Source: Hymenopus coronatus
Lineage: Eukaryota; Arthropoda; Insecta; Mantodea; Hymenopodidae
NCBI GenBank assembly: GCA_030762935.1
Contig: CM060900.1
Span: 394,123,632 to 394,187,631, forward strand
Reading direction: 5' to 3'
DNA: 64,000 bases
Shown: positions 11,196-20,443 of the stretch, piece after piece
Layout of the letters: each line of letters begins with the position of its first letter
Position numbering within the stretch: position 1 is the first letter of the stretch
The notes under the pieces: generated by a model
What the model was told of the DNA's origin: nothing
The model's input: only the letters and a program-made list of their open reading frames with translations
Databases searched by the model: none
Translations under genes and position numbers: made by a program

Positions 11196-11739
11196 TATGA
11201 ATATCCCCGACTTATGTTCATGATTTAAATACTAAAAAAAATGTTTACGAAATTCTTTTCTTCAAATGGTTTCATGTAAAACTGATCTTATTCACACATT
11301 TAGGACGAGAGCTGCGAAGAAAAATGATCACTTTGTTAAATTCCTACAAGGAATTTATTTCATGGAATGCAAGTAAGCAATCTAACCAATCTAGCCCTAC
11401 GAAAATACATAGGGCTCACGGTGAAGTTAAACTGCCTATTTTGTCTCTAACAATGAATGGTGTTATTTCATATTTTGTTTAAAATAGCTCTGATGAAATT
11501 GCATATTATGCTAGCCAATTTTTTCAACTGATAAACTTTCAATTTACATTTAAACTGGCGCTGATGCAGCAGGTAAAGCGATACTCAGATTTTTTAAAAG
11601 CGCGTAACTGTATATTGGCTTTTGAAACTCCATACTCTTAGACACCGTGAAAAGAAAAGGGATAATGATGTCACAATTTAGAAAAGTATAAGTGTATGAA
11701 TATTCAAACAGATAAGCAGTACCTGCTTCATTAAAAAAA

Positions 11740-12050
11740 AAAAAACTAACTTTTTTGGACAGAAAGGGTTTGTCTCTCTTACAATTATGCAAAAACCATT
11801 CGTGATGAAAAACACTTTTGGGGCTATTCCTAGAAAATTCGGGATATACATTCTACTTGTCAAGAAAGTACCTAAGAAATTTGCTACTTTAATCAAAGTT
11901 GTTGAGGCATTTGGGTGAAATCAAATTATTCTAAAGGTTTTCCTTTTAAAATATAGCTCAGGGTTAAGAATTTTCTTTAAAATTCTCGTCTCGCATTCTT
12001 GGAAGAAGCTGCATTTTAAACCAAATTTGGTTTTTCACCGAAAAATGGAA
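11740..12050 (+). repeat. Dispersed repeat R1, distal part (copy 6)
   Basis: Shows GGGGCTATTCCTAGAAAATTCG, ATATACATTCTACTTGTCA, CATTCTTGGAAGAAGCTGCATT and AAATTTGGTTTTTCACCG, in the same order as the distal half of R1. It is abutted by an inverted SINE C copy. Confidence 0.55.
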
Positions 12051-12059
12051 TAGAGTTTT

Positions 12060-12350
12060 ATTTATGGACTCTCTCTAAATGCTGTGGTTCTCAGTGTCCA
12101 GTTTTATGATGGGCGAGAAAGAGCGCTTAATTCTGATCAGAGGCCTGTTTTATCAGGCTTACGTGCCGTAAATTTATGACACGGGACCAACGACTTTACT
12201 TCCCTGTCAAAGGTAGCCAAGCTAAGGATTTTTACGCCCTAAAAAAAGTGCATCGTTCTCCGCCGGGTTTGAACCCAAGACTTTGGGGTGTGTGAAGTTC
12301 GCATGGTAACCATTACACCACTGATTGTAACAGTTTTTTCAACCACAACA
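12060..12350 (-). repeat. SINE family C copy (inverted)
   Basis: The reverse complement carries the tRNA-like B box GGGTTCAAACCCGG, then GGGCGTAAAAATCCTTAGC, GGGAAGTAAAG, AGGCCTCTGATC and a GAGAACCACAGC stretch. It forms an inverted pair with the copy at 12,625 across the (CA)n tract. Confidence 0.8.
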
Positions 12351-12365
12351 TTTTGTGTTAAGCTC

Positions 12366-12368
<3 letters not shown>

Positions 12369-12426
<58 letters not shown>
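12369..12426. repeat. (CA)n microsatellite
   Basis: About 29 CA units. The overlapping 135- and 61-residue frames on the two strands are due to this tract plus SINE sequence. Confidence 0.97.
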
Positions 12427-12428
<2 letters not shown>

Positions 12429-12624
12429 CAGAGCAAGTATGTACCGAGAGGGTTGGGTCAGATAGTTTCATCTAAGTGCCGCAACCGAAAGTTCACGTTA
12501 TTTCTATCATTTAATTACATGACACATTTCAGCGTACGGAATTTGCTACGGATTTGGTGGTGTGTGGTGCACTATGCATATGCGACATTTGACTTTTTCC
12601 TCCTGATCCTCTCGTATGGAGCTA

Positions 12625-12880
12625 GACATTTCGGTCATATACCCAAGGTCGCGGGTTCAAACCCGACGGAGGACGATGGATTTTTTCGGGCGTAAAAATC
12701 CTTAGCATGGCTTCCTTCGGAAGGGAAGTAAAGCCGTGGGTCCCGTTTCGTAGATTTACGTCACGTAAAAGAACCTCAAGCCTGATAGAGAGGCCTCTGA
12801 GCAAAATTAAGTGGTCTTTCACGCCCAGAATAGAATGGGACGCTGAGAACCACAGCAGTTAAAGAGCGTCCATAAATAAC
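12625..12880 (+). repeat. SINE family C copy
   Basis: Full-length family C: B box GGGTTCAAACCCGAC at ~12,650, then GCGTAAAAATCCTTAGC, GGGAAGTAAAGCCGTGGG, ACGTAAAAGAACCTCAAGCC, GAGGCCTCTGAGC, AATGGGACGCTGAG and a 3' end AAAGAGCGTCCATAAATAA. A third copy (39,505-39,635) keeps only the 3' half at high similarity. Confidence 0.8.
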
Positions 12881-13089
12881 ACGCCATTTCCATTAGACAT
12901 TTCGCACCTGTTCTTCTGGAGGAGCTCGCGGGCTGCCTGCAGGAGTGTCTCCTCCATCTGTGAGGCTTAGGGATCCCGCAATACTCGCTACTTGGTACAG
13001 GCAACAACCCTTCGAATTTTTCATTTTCATCCCTTCCTTCCAGTGGCTGGCATTATGACCTCAGGCTCAGTGCGTAAACTGAATTATTT

Positions 13090-13302
13090 GTTTACTAACG
13101 ATGCTGTCAATTGCCATAATAAAATCAGCAACGCCGGTGTGCCAGAATTTTGCCGGGCAGCAGTTCTTTTATATGGCAGTACATCTATTAACATTGAGCT
13201 GTTTAAACTAAAAACACCTAAAAACTATCGGTCTGGGCCGTGTTTGAACTCGTGACCTTGAAATCTAAAAGCCAGCGTCCAACCTACTCAGGCCCCAGAC
13301 CG
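13090..13302 (-). repeat. SINE family B copy
   Basis: Minus-strand family B. The tRNA-like head has B box GAGTTCAAACACGG. The body has GTTTTTAGGTG, TAGATGTACTGCC, AAGAACTGCTGCCC, a TTCTGGCACACCGG motif and the 3' end GGCAATTGACAGCATCG. Two short plus-strand frames over it are not genes. Confidence 0.75.
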
Positions 13303-13455
13303 ATGCAGTGTTTAAATCATCCTCTACTCATGCAAGAGAGAGAAAAAAAAAAACAGTATGTATATGGGGTGCATTCTCGGTATGGCATTTTTGGGAGGAA
13401 TTCAGTGTTTCCTCTACTTCCGTACTGTAAGTCTATACTAGAGAAAGTAAAATTA

Positions 13456-13615
13456 GTTGGTTAGGGGCTGGCTCCCAAGGCCGCGTGCTCAAACCTGCTT
13501 AATAGCGACAATTCCAAGGCAGTAGATTTACTGGCGTGAAAAGAACTCCTGGGGGCGAAATTCCGGCACACCGGTAATGCTGATATGATCCTGGCAATTC
13601 ACAACGTCATTAACA
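13456..13615 (+). repeat. SINE family B copy
   Basis: Plus-strand family B with GTAGATTTACTGGCGTG, AAAAGAACTCCTGGGGG, CGAAATTCCGGCACACCGG and the 3' end GATCCTGGCAATTCACAACG. Its orientation is opposite to the neighbouring copy at 13,090. Confidence 0.75.
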
Positions 13616-13739
13616 AACAAAACACCTGGTTTTTCATTTTTCTCATGTTGTATTTGTCCTGTATGTGTGACATATAACAGCTTAGTGAGTGTATTGCTCA
13701 CTAAAGACACGTTTCGTAGTTGGCTTGTCCCCTCCCCCC

Positions 13740-13867
13740 GTAAATTGGAGGACGCGGAGAAACCCCACCCAGACTCCGCTTCATCCACCACAAATCCCAT
13801 ACGCGGGCGCTTGGGATCGAACCCGGAACACGTAAATGGGAAATGAGCGGTCTAACCACGGTGCCGC
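13740..13867 (-). repeat. SINE family A copy (A4), 5' part
   Basis: The minus strand reads GCACCGTGGTTAGACCGCTC (A box) and CCGGGTTCGATCCCAAGCG (B box), then GTATGGGATTTGTGGTGGAT. The copy is truncated after the CTCCGCGTCCTCC segment. Confidence 0.8.
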
Positions 13868-13990
13868 CTTTAAGAAGACACGCAGGTACTAAAATTCACT
13901 TCTTTGGCGAGAATTTGGGAGAAACTCTTTTGTTTTGTAAAGTGGTATATCTGGAATATGTTGGTTTATCCATCCTTAAGGAACATTTTT

Positions 13991-13995
<5 letters not shown>

Positions 13996-14052
<57 letters not shown>
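13996..14052. repeat. (TC)n microsatellite
   Basis: About 28 TC units directly abutting the 5' end of SINE A5. A shorter (TC)n at about 14,256-14,287 follows that SINE. A SINE flanked on both sides by the same dinucleotide repeat suggests insertion into the microsatellite. Confidence 0.97.
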
Positions 14053-14054
<2 letters not shown>

Positions 14055-14241
14055 CGAGTGGTTAGTCCACTCGCCTCTCACCTAGAAGATTCGGGTTAGA
14101 TCCCAAGCGACCGCATGTTTTCTCCGGGTCCTCCGGTTTCCCCCGCCATTGTATTCCACCGATGCTCCATCTTCAATCATGTATCATCAGTGTCACCGCC
14201 TGAGGTGCCATAAGTAGTTAAAGCGGGCGTTAAGCACTACC
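14053..14241 (+). repeat. SINE family A copy (A5), near full length
   Basis: Head GCCGAGTGGTTAGTCCACTC and B box GGGTTAGATCCCAAGCG, then CTCCGGGTCCTCCGG, TTCCACCGATGCTCCATC, GTATCATCAGTGTC and the end GCGGGCGTTAAGCACTACC. A ~45-bp internal deletion removes GATTTGTGGTGGAC. Confidence 0.85.
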
Positions 14242-14254
14242 AAAAAAAATCTCT

Positions 14255-14291
<37 letters not shown>

Positions 14292-14522
14292 ATCCTTATT
14301 GGAAACCATTTAATTTTATTCATTGTGCCAAATTTATGCTGAAGAATTTACACATATTATTGCATTTTTCATAAAAATAATGTTTATGAATGTTTAAGAG
14401 ATAATCCGCTGATCCATACCTTTGCAATTGTCACAATTCCCTCCATTTTCTATTAATGCGGTGGATTAACGCGACACTATCGCTTAACCCCTTGGTTGCA
14501 GGATTATGGATACTCGACCTTG

Positions 14523-14747
14523 CTAATCCGAATGATAAAAGGAGAATTGATGGCGACGATTGGAAAATGGAAGGGGTACATCGGCGATGGTGGGCCCGGT
14601 GGACGTTTCATAAAGTTGCTCGTTGTTCACAAATGATGTCCACTGCGCTGACGGGAAAAGCGATCGAACAGTGTCGCCTAAAGAGGAAACAGGTGACGCA
14701 GATGTAGAGGAAGAAGAAGAAGAATCTGTGGATTGTACACTAGCCAT
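14523..14747 (-). CDS. Gene B, left-arm copy: short serine-rich paralogue of gene A (unrecognised)
   Basis: A 74-codon minus-strand frame starts at the ATG at 14,747, chosen because it follows the TATA/initiator module exactly as in gene A. Residues 1-30 are serine/threonine-rich. After them comes a FPSAQWTSFVNN-like motif matching SPPAQWDSFLNN of gene A, so B is a paralogue that keeps only the N-terminal ~50 residues and then runs into the arm-end sequence. The right-arm copy has a stop at the tryptophan of that motif. I do not recognise the family. It may be a dead fragment, and translation is not shown. Confidence 0.35.
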   Translation of the reverse strand: MASVQSTDSSSSSSTSASPVSSLGDTVRSLFPSAQWTSFVNNEQLYETSTGPTIADVPLPFSNRRHQFSFYHSD

Positions 14748-14930
14748 GTTGAATACTGAATGCCAATGCTGCAATTATATGTAGCAGAGAAAGGCAAGAA
14801 GGCAATGGCTAGGGGGAGCTGTTCACACGGGACAGAAAGCGGTGTCAGCACTCCGACCGGAGATGGTGCACGATTGCGCAAGCCAGAAAAATTCCACCGG
14901 ATGTGAACCAGACACCCACCGTAAAAGAAC
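14748..14930 (-). promoter_or_regulatory. Promoter module P1 (upstream of gene B, left arm)
   Basis: On the minus strand: GGGTGTCTGGTTCACATCCGG, GCGCAATCGTGCACCATCTC, CGGTCGGAGTGCTGACACCG, a pyrimidine-rich TTGCCTTTCTCTGC, TATAATTGCAGCATTGG, then an initiator-like TATTCAACATG in which the ATG starts gene B. The same ~190-bp block occurs five times in the window, each time directly upstream of the same start-codon context. Promoter function is inferred from TATA-to-initiator spacing (~30 nt), not demonstrated. Confidence 0.5.
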
Positions 14931-14934
14931 GATT

Positions 14935-15135
14935 CGGTAAGTCAATGCGTGCGTAAAAGAAGAACGGGACGAGAAGTCGATGCGAGCGTAAATGAAGAAC
15001 GGGCCGAGAAGGTGATATGGCCGTAAAAGAAGAACGGGCCGGGAAAGCTATGTGAGCGTAAATAAGAAGAACGGGCCGAGAAGGCTATGTGAGCGTAAAA
15101 GAAAAACGTGGCGAGAAGGTGCTAGACGATGAGAA
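14935..15135 (-). repeat. ~34-bp minisatellite (outer array, left arm)
   Basis: About six degenerate units of the GAGAAGGCGATGTGAGCG / TAAAAGAAGAACGGGCC type. It lies immediately upstream of promoter P1 relative to gene B and is mirrored by the array at 22,838-23,100. Confidence 0.85.
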
Positions 15136-15422
15136 AAACACAAGGAAATATTCTGGCTAGCTATTTGAAAAAATAAAGAAACATACGTACCTGGAGGAGG
15201 GACGCGAACATCGATGATGCTGCAAGTCGACTAGTTGAAATCTGAAGACACATTCATACACACATTCACTCGCACACGTGATTGAGTAAAACACCAGGAT
15301 GGGTGGGTTACGGGAATAATCCTAATCTATCTAACCTTTGTAATCGCTAAATAAAAGCTATCTAGCTAAACAGTATATATATAAATGAATATAAGACAAC
15401 CATATACGAATAAACAGTTGAA

Positions 15423-15428
15423 TTTATT
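15423..15428 (-). terminator. Poly(A) signal downstream of the left-arm cysteine-rich exon
   Basis: AATAAA on the minus strand in the context TTAATAAATTC. The same signal is present at the equivalent site in the right arm (22,531-22,536). The pogo insertion now separates it from the exon. Confidence 0.45.
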
Positions 15429-15518
15429 AATTATAAAATGCATGTACAAAATAAAAAAAATGAAAGAAAGAAAGGAAGAAATAGAAGGAACAGGAATAAT
15501 GAAAGCATATATAGAGTA

Positions 15519-17102
15519 TGGTCGGGTAATGTCGGATAGGCTAGTAATGTCGCATACCTAGGTTTCATCTTGATGAGTTCTAGCATCTTACGACAAGCAC
15601 TTGAAACACATTCAGTGAGTTGAAGGAAGCATTTAACGGTGGTCACCATATTGAGTTGTGGTGTTTTGTGGAAGCTACATTGAGAAATCTGAATTCACAG
15701 GAAACAGAATTTTTATAGGTAGGTTAACATGCTTTAATTACAACGGTGTTATAATAACAAAGTGATTTCGTCAAGTTATATTCGAAAGTACGTATTTTGC
15801 ACTATCGTTTAACATATGTGAGGTACAAGATGTATTGAAATGTGAATGAGAAAATGGAAAATGAAAGAATGCCATGAATGCCGGTAATGTCGCATACCTG
15901 CCGGATGGGATGGCAACAGTCTGGTTGGATAAATGCTCAAGCTTTCATGGAATGGTTCCAGCATTTCATTACGACTAACCCACTATGAAGTTTGCGAACT
16001 TTGAGGGAATGTTTATCTTCAGGTACAATAAATTAAAATAGCAGCTGACGGTTTTCGGGCAACAGGTTTATATCCTGTGAACAGAGAAATATTTGATTAT
16101 TCAGAGTTTCAAGAAGTCGAACAGAAATATGAATCAGAAACTGTGCCAGCTCAAATTTCACTCACGGACGACACTCCACCTCCTTCCAGAACTCAAAGTG
16201 CATCCAGTCCACAACCGAGCAACAGTACCTTCTCATCCAGTGCCCATTCAGCAGAAACAATATTTTCTGAACAAATATCTCCCATTCAATTACTGAAAAT
16301 TAAAAGATCTAACCAAGGCCTAAAAGTTCAGCTCAACTTACAACGGGATTTCGCTACAAAAGGACTCCTTAAAATTCTCAGAAAGGTCAAAATGTGAATG
16401 TACCCCCTTCAAAGGTTTCACAGAAGAAGCAGAGATGTCCCAAGACAGAACAGGGGATATTTCCAGTAAGAATGAGGAAAAACGGAAGGACATCACTACA
16501 CAAGATGAAGAGTGCATGTATTGCAAAAGAAAGTTCTCCGACGATCGTAAGGAGGAAGAATGGATTCAGTGTATCACTTGTGAAGAATGTTAGCATGAGG
16601 AATGTTCAGGTGGCGAAAAACAGACTTTTATTTGTGATTACTGTTCATGAACAGAGAAAAGCAATGCAGGCATTTTCATGTGTATTTTAGGTTTTTCATA
16701 TTCTAAATGTTTTTAAACATGACAGTCCAATTTATAAGTCGGCTTCAAAGTTCAAGGGTGTTTAAAACTAGGCTAAGTAGTTAGCCATGTCTTAAAAGCT
16801 CACTTATGTTTAAGATTTTCAGTGAAAGTGAGACTTAGTTTTGTTTGTGTATACTACAATTAAATTTGTCGGGTAATCTCGTATAGTATCCGACATTACC
16901 AGCCTATAGCACGACATAAGCATTTTGCCCATTTTCCATTAAATCTCCAATAAAATACATGCCCTTCATGTTAAGACCTTGTATGTTTCATAGGATTGAA
17001 TGCACTGCATATGCAATACATGTGGTAAAATATGCTCTTAGTATAAATTCTTACACATTACAATTCTCAAAAATGAAAATGGTATCCGACATTCCCCGCC
17101 CT
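15519..17102 (+). mobile_element. Deleted pogo/Tigger-type DNA transposon
   Basis: The element is 1,584 bp, flanked by TA on both sides (15,517-15,518 and 17,103-17,104). The terminal inverted repeats are about 20 bp, consensus TRGKCGGGKAATGTCGGATA. Copies of a GTAATGTCG(C/G)ATACC-like motif recur near both ends (about 15,547, 15,882 and 16,869-16,905), as expected for transposase-binding sites. It sits inside the left arm only, at a position where the right arm is continuous, so it inserted after the duplication, or into one copy. The interior holds only the 3' part of a transposase gene. Confidence 0.75.
15914..16650 (+). pseudogene. C-terminal remnant of a pogo-type (CENP-B/DDE) transposase
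   Basis: Around 15,914-15,985 a frame reads QQSGWINAQAFMEWFQHF, a motif found in DDE_1/pogo transposases shortly before the last catalytic aspartate region. After an internal deletion, 16,049-16,100 reads GFRATGLYPVNREIFDYSEF, the usual family sequence after the DDE core. A serine/threonine-rich tail follows (frame 16,077-16,397). In another frame at about 16,516-16,645 comes a C-terminal zinc finger: C-x2-C, a WIQC-x2-C motif, H-x3-C and a final C-x2-C. The tryptophan normally before the histidine is a TAG stop. At least one frameshift and the missing DNA-binding and catalytic parts make this non-functional. Confidence 0.75.
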
Positions 17103-17167
17103 TACTCTATATATAAATAGAAAAAAGGAATAAAATACAAAATGTCGTAATAGTAGAAAAATAACAT

Positions 17168-17591
17168 TTATAACCCAAACATTTGAAAAACTCCACACTT
17201 TGTGCAATGGAAACAACAGCACACAGGTTCATGGAAACATCCACAGTGTGGGCAACACCAAGTTCCACGAATAGAGCAGTGTTCACAATTACAAGTATTT
17301 TTTTTTTTTGAAAAAGTAGGAATATGAGAATACGGAATTTTATCACTATAAAGCACACAAGCCCGACAAGCCCGCAAGACACGCCGGGTTGAACCTAACC
17401 GGTATACAATTATGGCCTATATGGTTACAACCACTGCTATAGGCTTTCCATTGACAGACTTGTTCATGGAAAAAGCTGTCAACTTGACTAAGACAACTTC
17501 TGCATTGAAAGTCATTGCAGAAATGTTCAAAAATGCCATACTTGGTGTCTAGGGTGGCATTGCAAAACGGACACCAACTTTCAGCCATATT
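17168..17591 (-). pseudogene. Cysteine-rich exon, left arm (frameshifted)
   Basis: Minus-strand sequence begins just after an AG at about 17,585-17,592 and encodes WCPFCNATLDTKYGIFEHF, followed by many CxxC and CxC pairs and a very dense cysteine/histidine cluster near the end (17,190-17,280). This suggests several zinc-binding knuckles. A ~5-bp deletion near 17,370 relative to the right arm shifts the frame, so the tail is open only in a second frame ending at 17,168. The right-arm copy has a different frameshift, so neither copy is intact. No known domain was recognised. It is preceded by gene A and a donor-like GTAAGC. Confidence 0.6.
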
Positions 17592-17604
17592 AAAGCACTT
17601 TAGA

Positions 17605-17608
<4 letters not shown>

Positions 17609-17671
<63 letters not shown>
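17609..17671. repeat. (TA)n microsatellite in the intron-like gap
   Basis: About 30 TA units between gene A and the cysteine-rich exon. The right-arm equivalent (21,940-21,950) has only a short TA run, so the tract expanded in one arm. Confidence 0.95.
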
Positions 17672-17672
<1 letters not shown>

Positions 17673-17709
17673 GCTTTCTAAAAATAGCAGAAGAACAAGA
17701 AGAAAAGCT

Positions 17710-18290
17710 TACCATAGATTAAAAGAAGGAGGAAGTTCGAAGTCTAGGTGTAGTGACGGAATCTCTGGGCACGCACCCGCTCCTGTCGAATCCGATGGAC
17801 CTCCCGTTGCGGAGGGTACGGAGAGAACACGTTTCTTGGCCTACGGGGAACAAGAATGGTCTTGGCGTTGGCTCGACAAATTCTCTGAAGAAGTCTCTTG
17901 AGAGGGCGCTGTCCCAGCTGTCCTCAACTCCCTCGAAGATGTTCAATGCGAGGTAGGAAATGCGATGTTGGAGGCCTCGGATATATTGTCAGGCACGAAA
18001 CCTTGAAAGTAGGTCTCGTCCGACGCTGCGATGGAACGAGGTGAAGAATCAGGAGGGGGTGTTGCTGGACCACAGCCCTCACTATCAACCGTCGCAATCG
18101 AGGCTCCTACCGAATTCTCACCAAACGTTGCATACCATGAGTCTTGGAATAACTCTAGCAACCTTTGCCGCACATGCGCGTTATTTAGGAAAGAATCCCA
18201 TTGCGCTGGCAGAGACAAAGATCTTTCACTCCCGCTGAATAATGATGATGGAGATGATGCTGGACAATTCTAATGCTGATCACTAGCCAT
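17710..18290 (-). pseudogene. Gene A, left-arm copy (broken)
   Basis: This is the minus-strand counterpart of the intact right-arm gene at 21,309-21,905. The start codon context at 18,290 is preserved, but codon 7 is a stop. The body is split into two frames: one from the PAQWDSFLNN-like motif to NIAFPTS (17,943-18,218), another covering the DSWDSALSRDFFREFVE segment (17,719-17,946). The 3' end keeps the CTATGGTAAGC donor-like site near 17,705-17,716. It is clearly homologous to the right arm but not translatable as one protein. Confidence 0.75.
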
Positions 18291-18480
18291 GCTGAATATT
18301 GAATACCAATGCTGCAATTATATGCTGCAGAGAAAGGCAAAAAGCGATGGGTGGGGGGAGCTGTTCACACGGGACAGAAAGCAATGTCAGCACTGTGACC
18401 GGAGATGATGCAAGATTGCGCAAGCCAGAAAAACTCCACCGGATGAGAACCAGACATCCACATGGTACGTTGCGCAATAA
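18291..18480 (-). promoter_or_regulatory. Promoter module P2 (upstream of broken gene A)
   Basis: The same module as P1 and P4: GGATGTCTGGTTCTCATCCGG, GCGCAATCTTGCATCATC, GTGTGAACAGCTCCCCCC, TATAATTGCAGCATTGG, then TATTCAATATTCAGCATGGC. The TATA-to-ATG distance matches the intact copy at 21,277-21,311. Confidence 0.5.
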
Positions 18481-18499
18481 GATGAGCTAATGACTTCCG

Positions 18500-19065
18500 G
18501 TTACATCGATGAAAAGAGAAGAACGGGACGAGAAGGCACATTGAGCGTAAAAGAACGGTGCGAAAATGCAATGCGAGCGTAAATGAAGAGCGGTACGAGA
18601 AGGCGATTGAAGTGTAAAGGAAGAACGGGCCGAGAAGAAGGTGTGAGTGTAGAGAAAGAACTGGCCAAAATGGTGTGATGTGAGTGCAGAGATGAACGGA
18701 TCGAGAAGGCGATGTGAGTGTAAATGAAGAACGTGCCGAGAGTGTGATGTTTAGTGTAAAGGAAGAACGTGCCGAGAAGTCGATGTGAGCGTAAAAGAAG
18801 AGTGGATCGAGAAGGTGATATGACCGTGAAAGAACAACGGGCCGAGAAGGCTATGTGAGCGTAAAGAAAAACGGGAGGAGAAGGTAATGTGAGTATAAAA
18901 GAAGAACGTGCAGGGAAAGCGATGTGAATTGTAAAGAAGAACGGGCCGAGAAGACGATGTTAGTGTAGAGACGAACGTGCAGAGAATGTGATGTGAGTGT
19001 TAAGGAAGAACGGGCCGAGAAGGCGATGCGATTTGAGTGTAAAAGAAAGTGATTTAAAATGACAA
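18500..19065 (-). repeat. ~34-bp minisatellite, longest array
   Basis: About sixteen degenerate head-to-tail units built on GAGAAGGCGATGTGAGTG and TAAAGGAAGAACGGGCC. Units from about 18,500 to 18,690 match 20,890-21,093 one by one in inverted order, and units beyond that have no counterpart. About five more units (19,205-19,375) lie next to promoter module P3. Confidence 0.85.
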
Positions 19066-19204
19066 TCGCATAAAGACAGCCATTAAAACATTTGACAATG
19101 CATAGCCCGTAGCTATAGCTCCCTTCTATTTGAATAAGAAGGAGATTCTGCTAATGTTCATTTCTATTAGCATGGTGTTGAACAGGCAAGAAGGCTATGG
19201 GAGG

Positions 19205-19385
19205 GGGAGTTGTTCACGAAGAACGGATCGAGAAGGCGATGTGAGTCTAGAGGAGGAACGGGCCGGGATGGCGATGTGAGAGTACAAGAAGAACGGGTCG
19301 AGAAAGCGATGCGAGCGTAAAAGACGAACGGACCGAGAAGGCTATGTGAGCGTAAAAGAAAAACGGAAGCTGGAGAACTCTGCTG
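19205..19385 (-). repeat. ~34-bp minisatellite fused to a gene A start fragment
   Basis: About five minisatellite units directly follow, on the minus strand, a short CAGCAGAGTTCTCCAGCTTC stretch that is otherwise found only at codons 5-11 of gene A. A third gene A copy was therefore cut within its first dozen codons and joined to the array. Confidence 0.6.
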
Positions 19386-19515
19386 ATGAATACTGAATAC
19401 CAATGCTACAATTATATGCAGCCGAGAAAGGCAAGAAGACGATGTTCACACGGGACAGAAAGCGGTGTCAACACTCCGACCGGATACGGTGCAACGTTGC
19501 GCAAGCCAGACAATC
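19386..19515 (-). promoter_or_regulatory. Promoter module P3 (orphan copy)
   Basis: Fifth copy of the module, shortened: GCGCAACGTTGCACCGTATC, GGTCGGAGTGTTGACACCGC, GTGTGAACATCG, TATAATTGTAGCATTGG, TATTCAGTATTCATC. The ATG at the usual position is lost (ATTCATCAG), and the gene behind it is only a fragment. Confidence 0.45.
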
Positions 19516-19670
19516 TCTGTGAGAAAGAAATATTTGCACAATATAAGTATGGTATTCGTTCTTTAGAGAATACATTGCTTGTACAACGAATATAATATAA
19601 CATATTGAGAGAAAAACAAAATTTACAAAGAAAACTTACAAGGTAGAATTTAATAGACAACAAAATATCC

Positions 19671-20371
19671 ATATTAAAATACATATTAGCTGATATAAAT
19701 TTCATCAAGATGTCTTATATACTGTGGATTTATAACGTTCAAGAGAGAGATAATTTCTTTTTCTTGATGACAACTTATTACTTTCTCTATACGTACTATG
19801 TACATAGTGTATACAGAAGGTAATGCAGTCCACCAAAAAATTCGATTCCGAGATTTCATCGGAAATATGTTTTAAGTTCCCCTGTATCCAAAAAAAAAAG
19901 GAATTTCAGAAAAAGGTCCGTGTGTGTCCGTGTGTCTGTGAACACGATAACTCAAAAACGAAAAGTCGGTAAAATACCAAACTTGGTATTTAAGTTTAGT
20001 ATCTTCCATGGATGCGACACGAAGATTTTGAGAAAAATCCCCCCACCCCAAACTACCCTTTACTTGGAACATGTTTCGAAAATTTTTGGTTGCCGGGAAT
20101 CAAACCCGGGACCTCCCATAGCCATATTAAAATACATATTAGCTGATATAAATTTCTGCAAGATGTCTTATATACTGTGGATTTATAACGTTTAAGGGAG
20201 AGATAATTTCTTTTTCTTGATGACAACTGTTTGCTTTCTCTATACGCACTATGTACATACCGTATAGAGAAGGTATTGCACACCACCAAAAAATTCTATA
20301 TCAAGATTTCACCGGAAATATGTTTTAGAATCCCTTGTATCCAAAAAAAAAGTACTTTCAGAACAAGCTCC

Positions 20372-20443
<72 letters not shown>

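Larger units (their letters stand above)
14376..18690 (-). repeat. Left arm of a ~2.75 kb inverted duplication (interrupted by a transposon)
   Basis: The reverse complement of this segment, minus the 1.58 kb insertion at 15,519-17,102, is collinear with 20,890-23,668. Shared features in the same order are: inner minisatellite (unit by unit), promoter module, gene A, splice-donor-like CTATGGTAAGC, cysteine-rich exon, AATAAA, a GTAACCCACCCATCCTGG block, outer minisatellite, promoter module, gene B and a terminal GCGTTAATCC motif. By eye similarity is roughly 85-90 percent with many small indels. This arm is the more decayed: gene A has an early stop and frameshifts. Confidence 0.85.

Noticed and set aside
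12288..12695. 135-codon plus-strand frame
   Set aside because: It consists of inverted SINE C sequence and a CA microsatellite, with no independent coding signal.
18500..19065. CRISPR-like array
   Set aside because: The direct repeats are adjacent and degenerate, with no unique spacers of uniform length. The context is eukaryotic, so this is a minisatellite.
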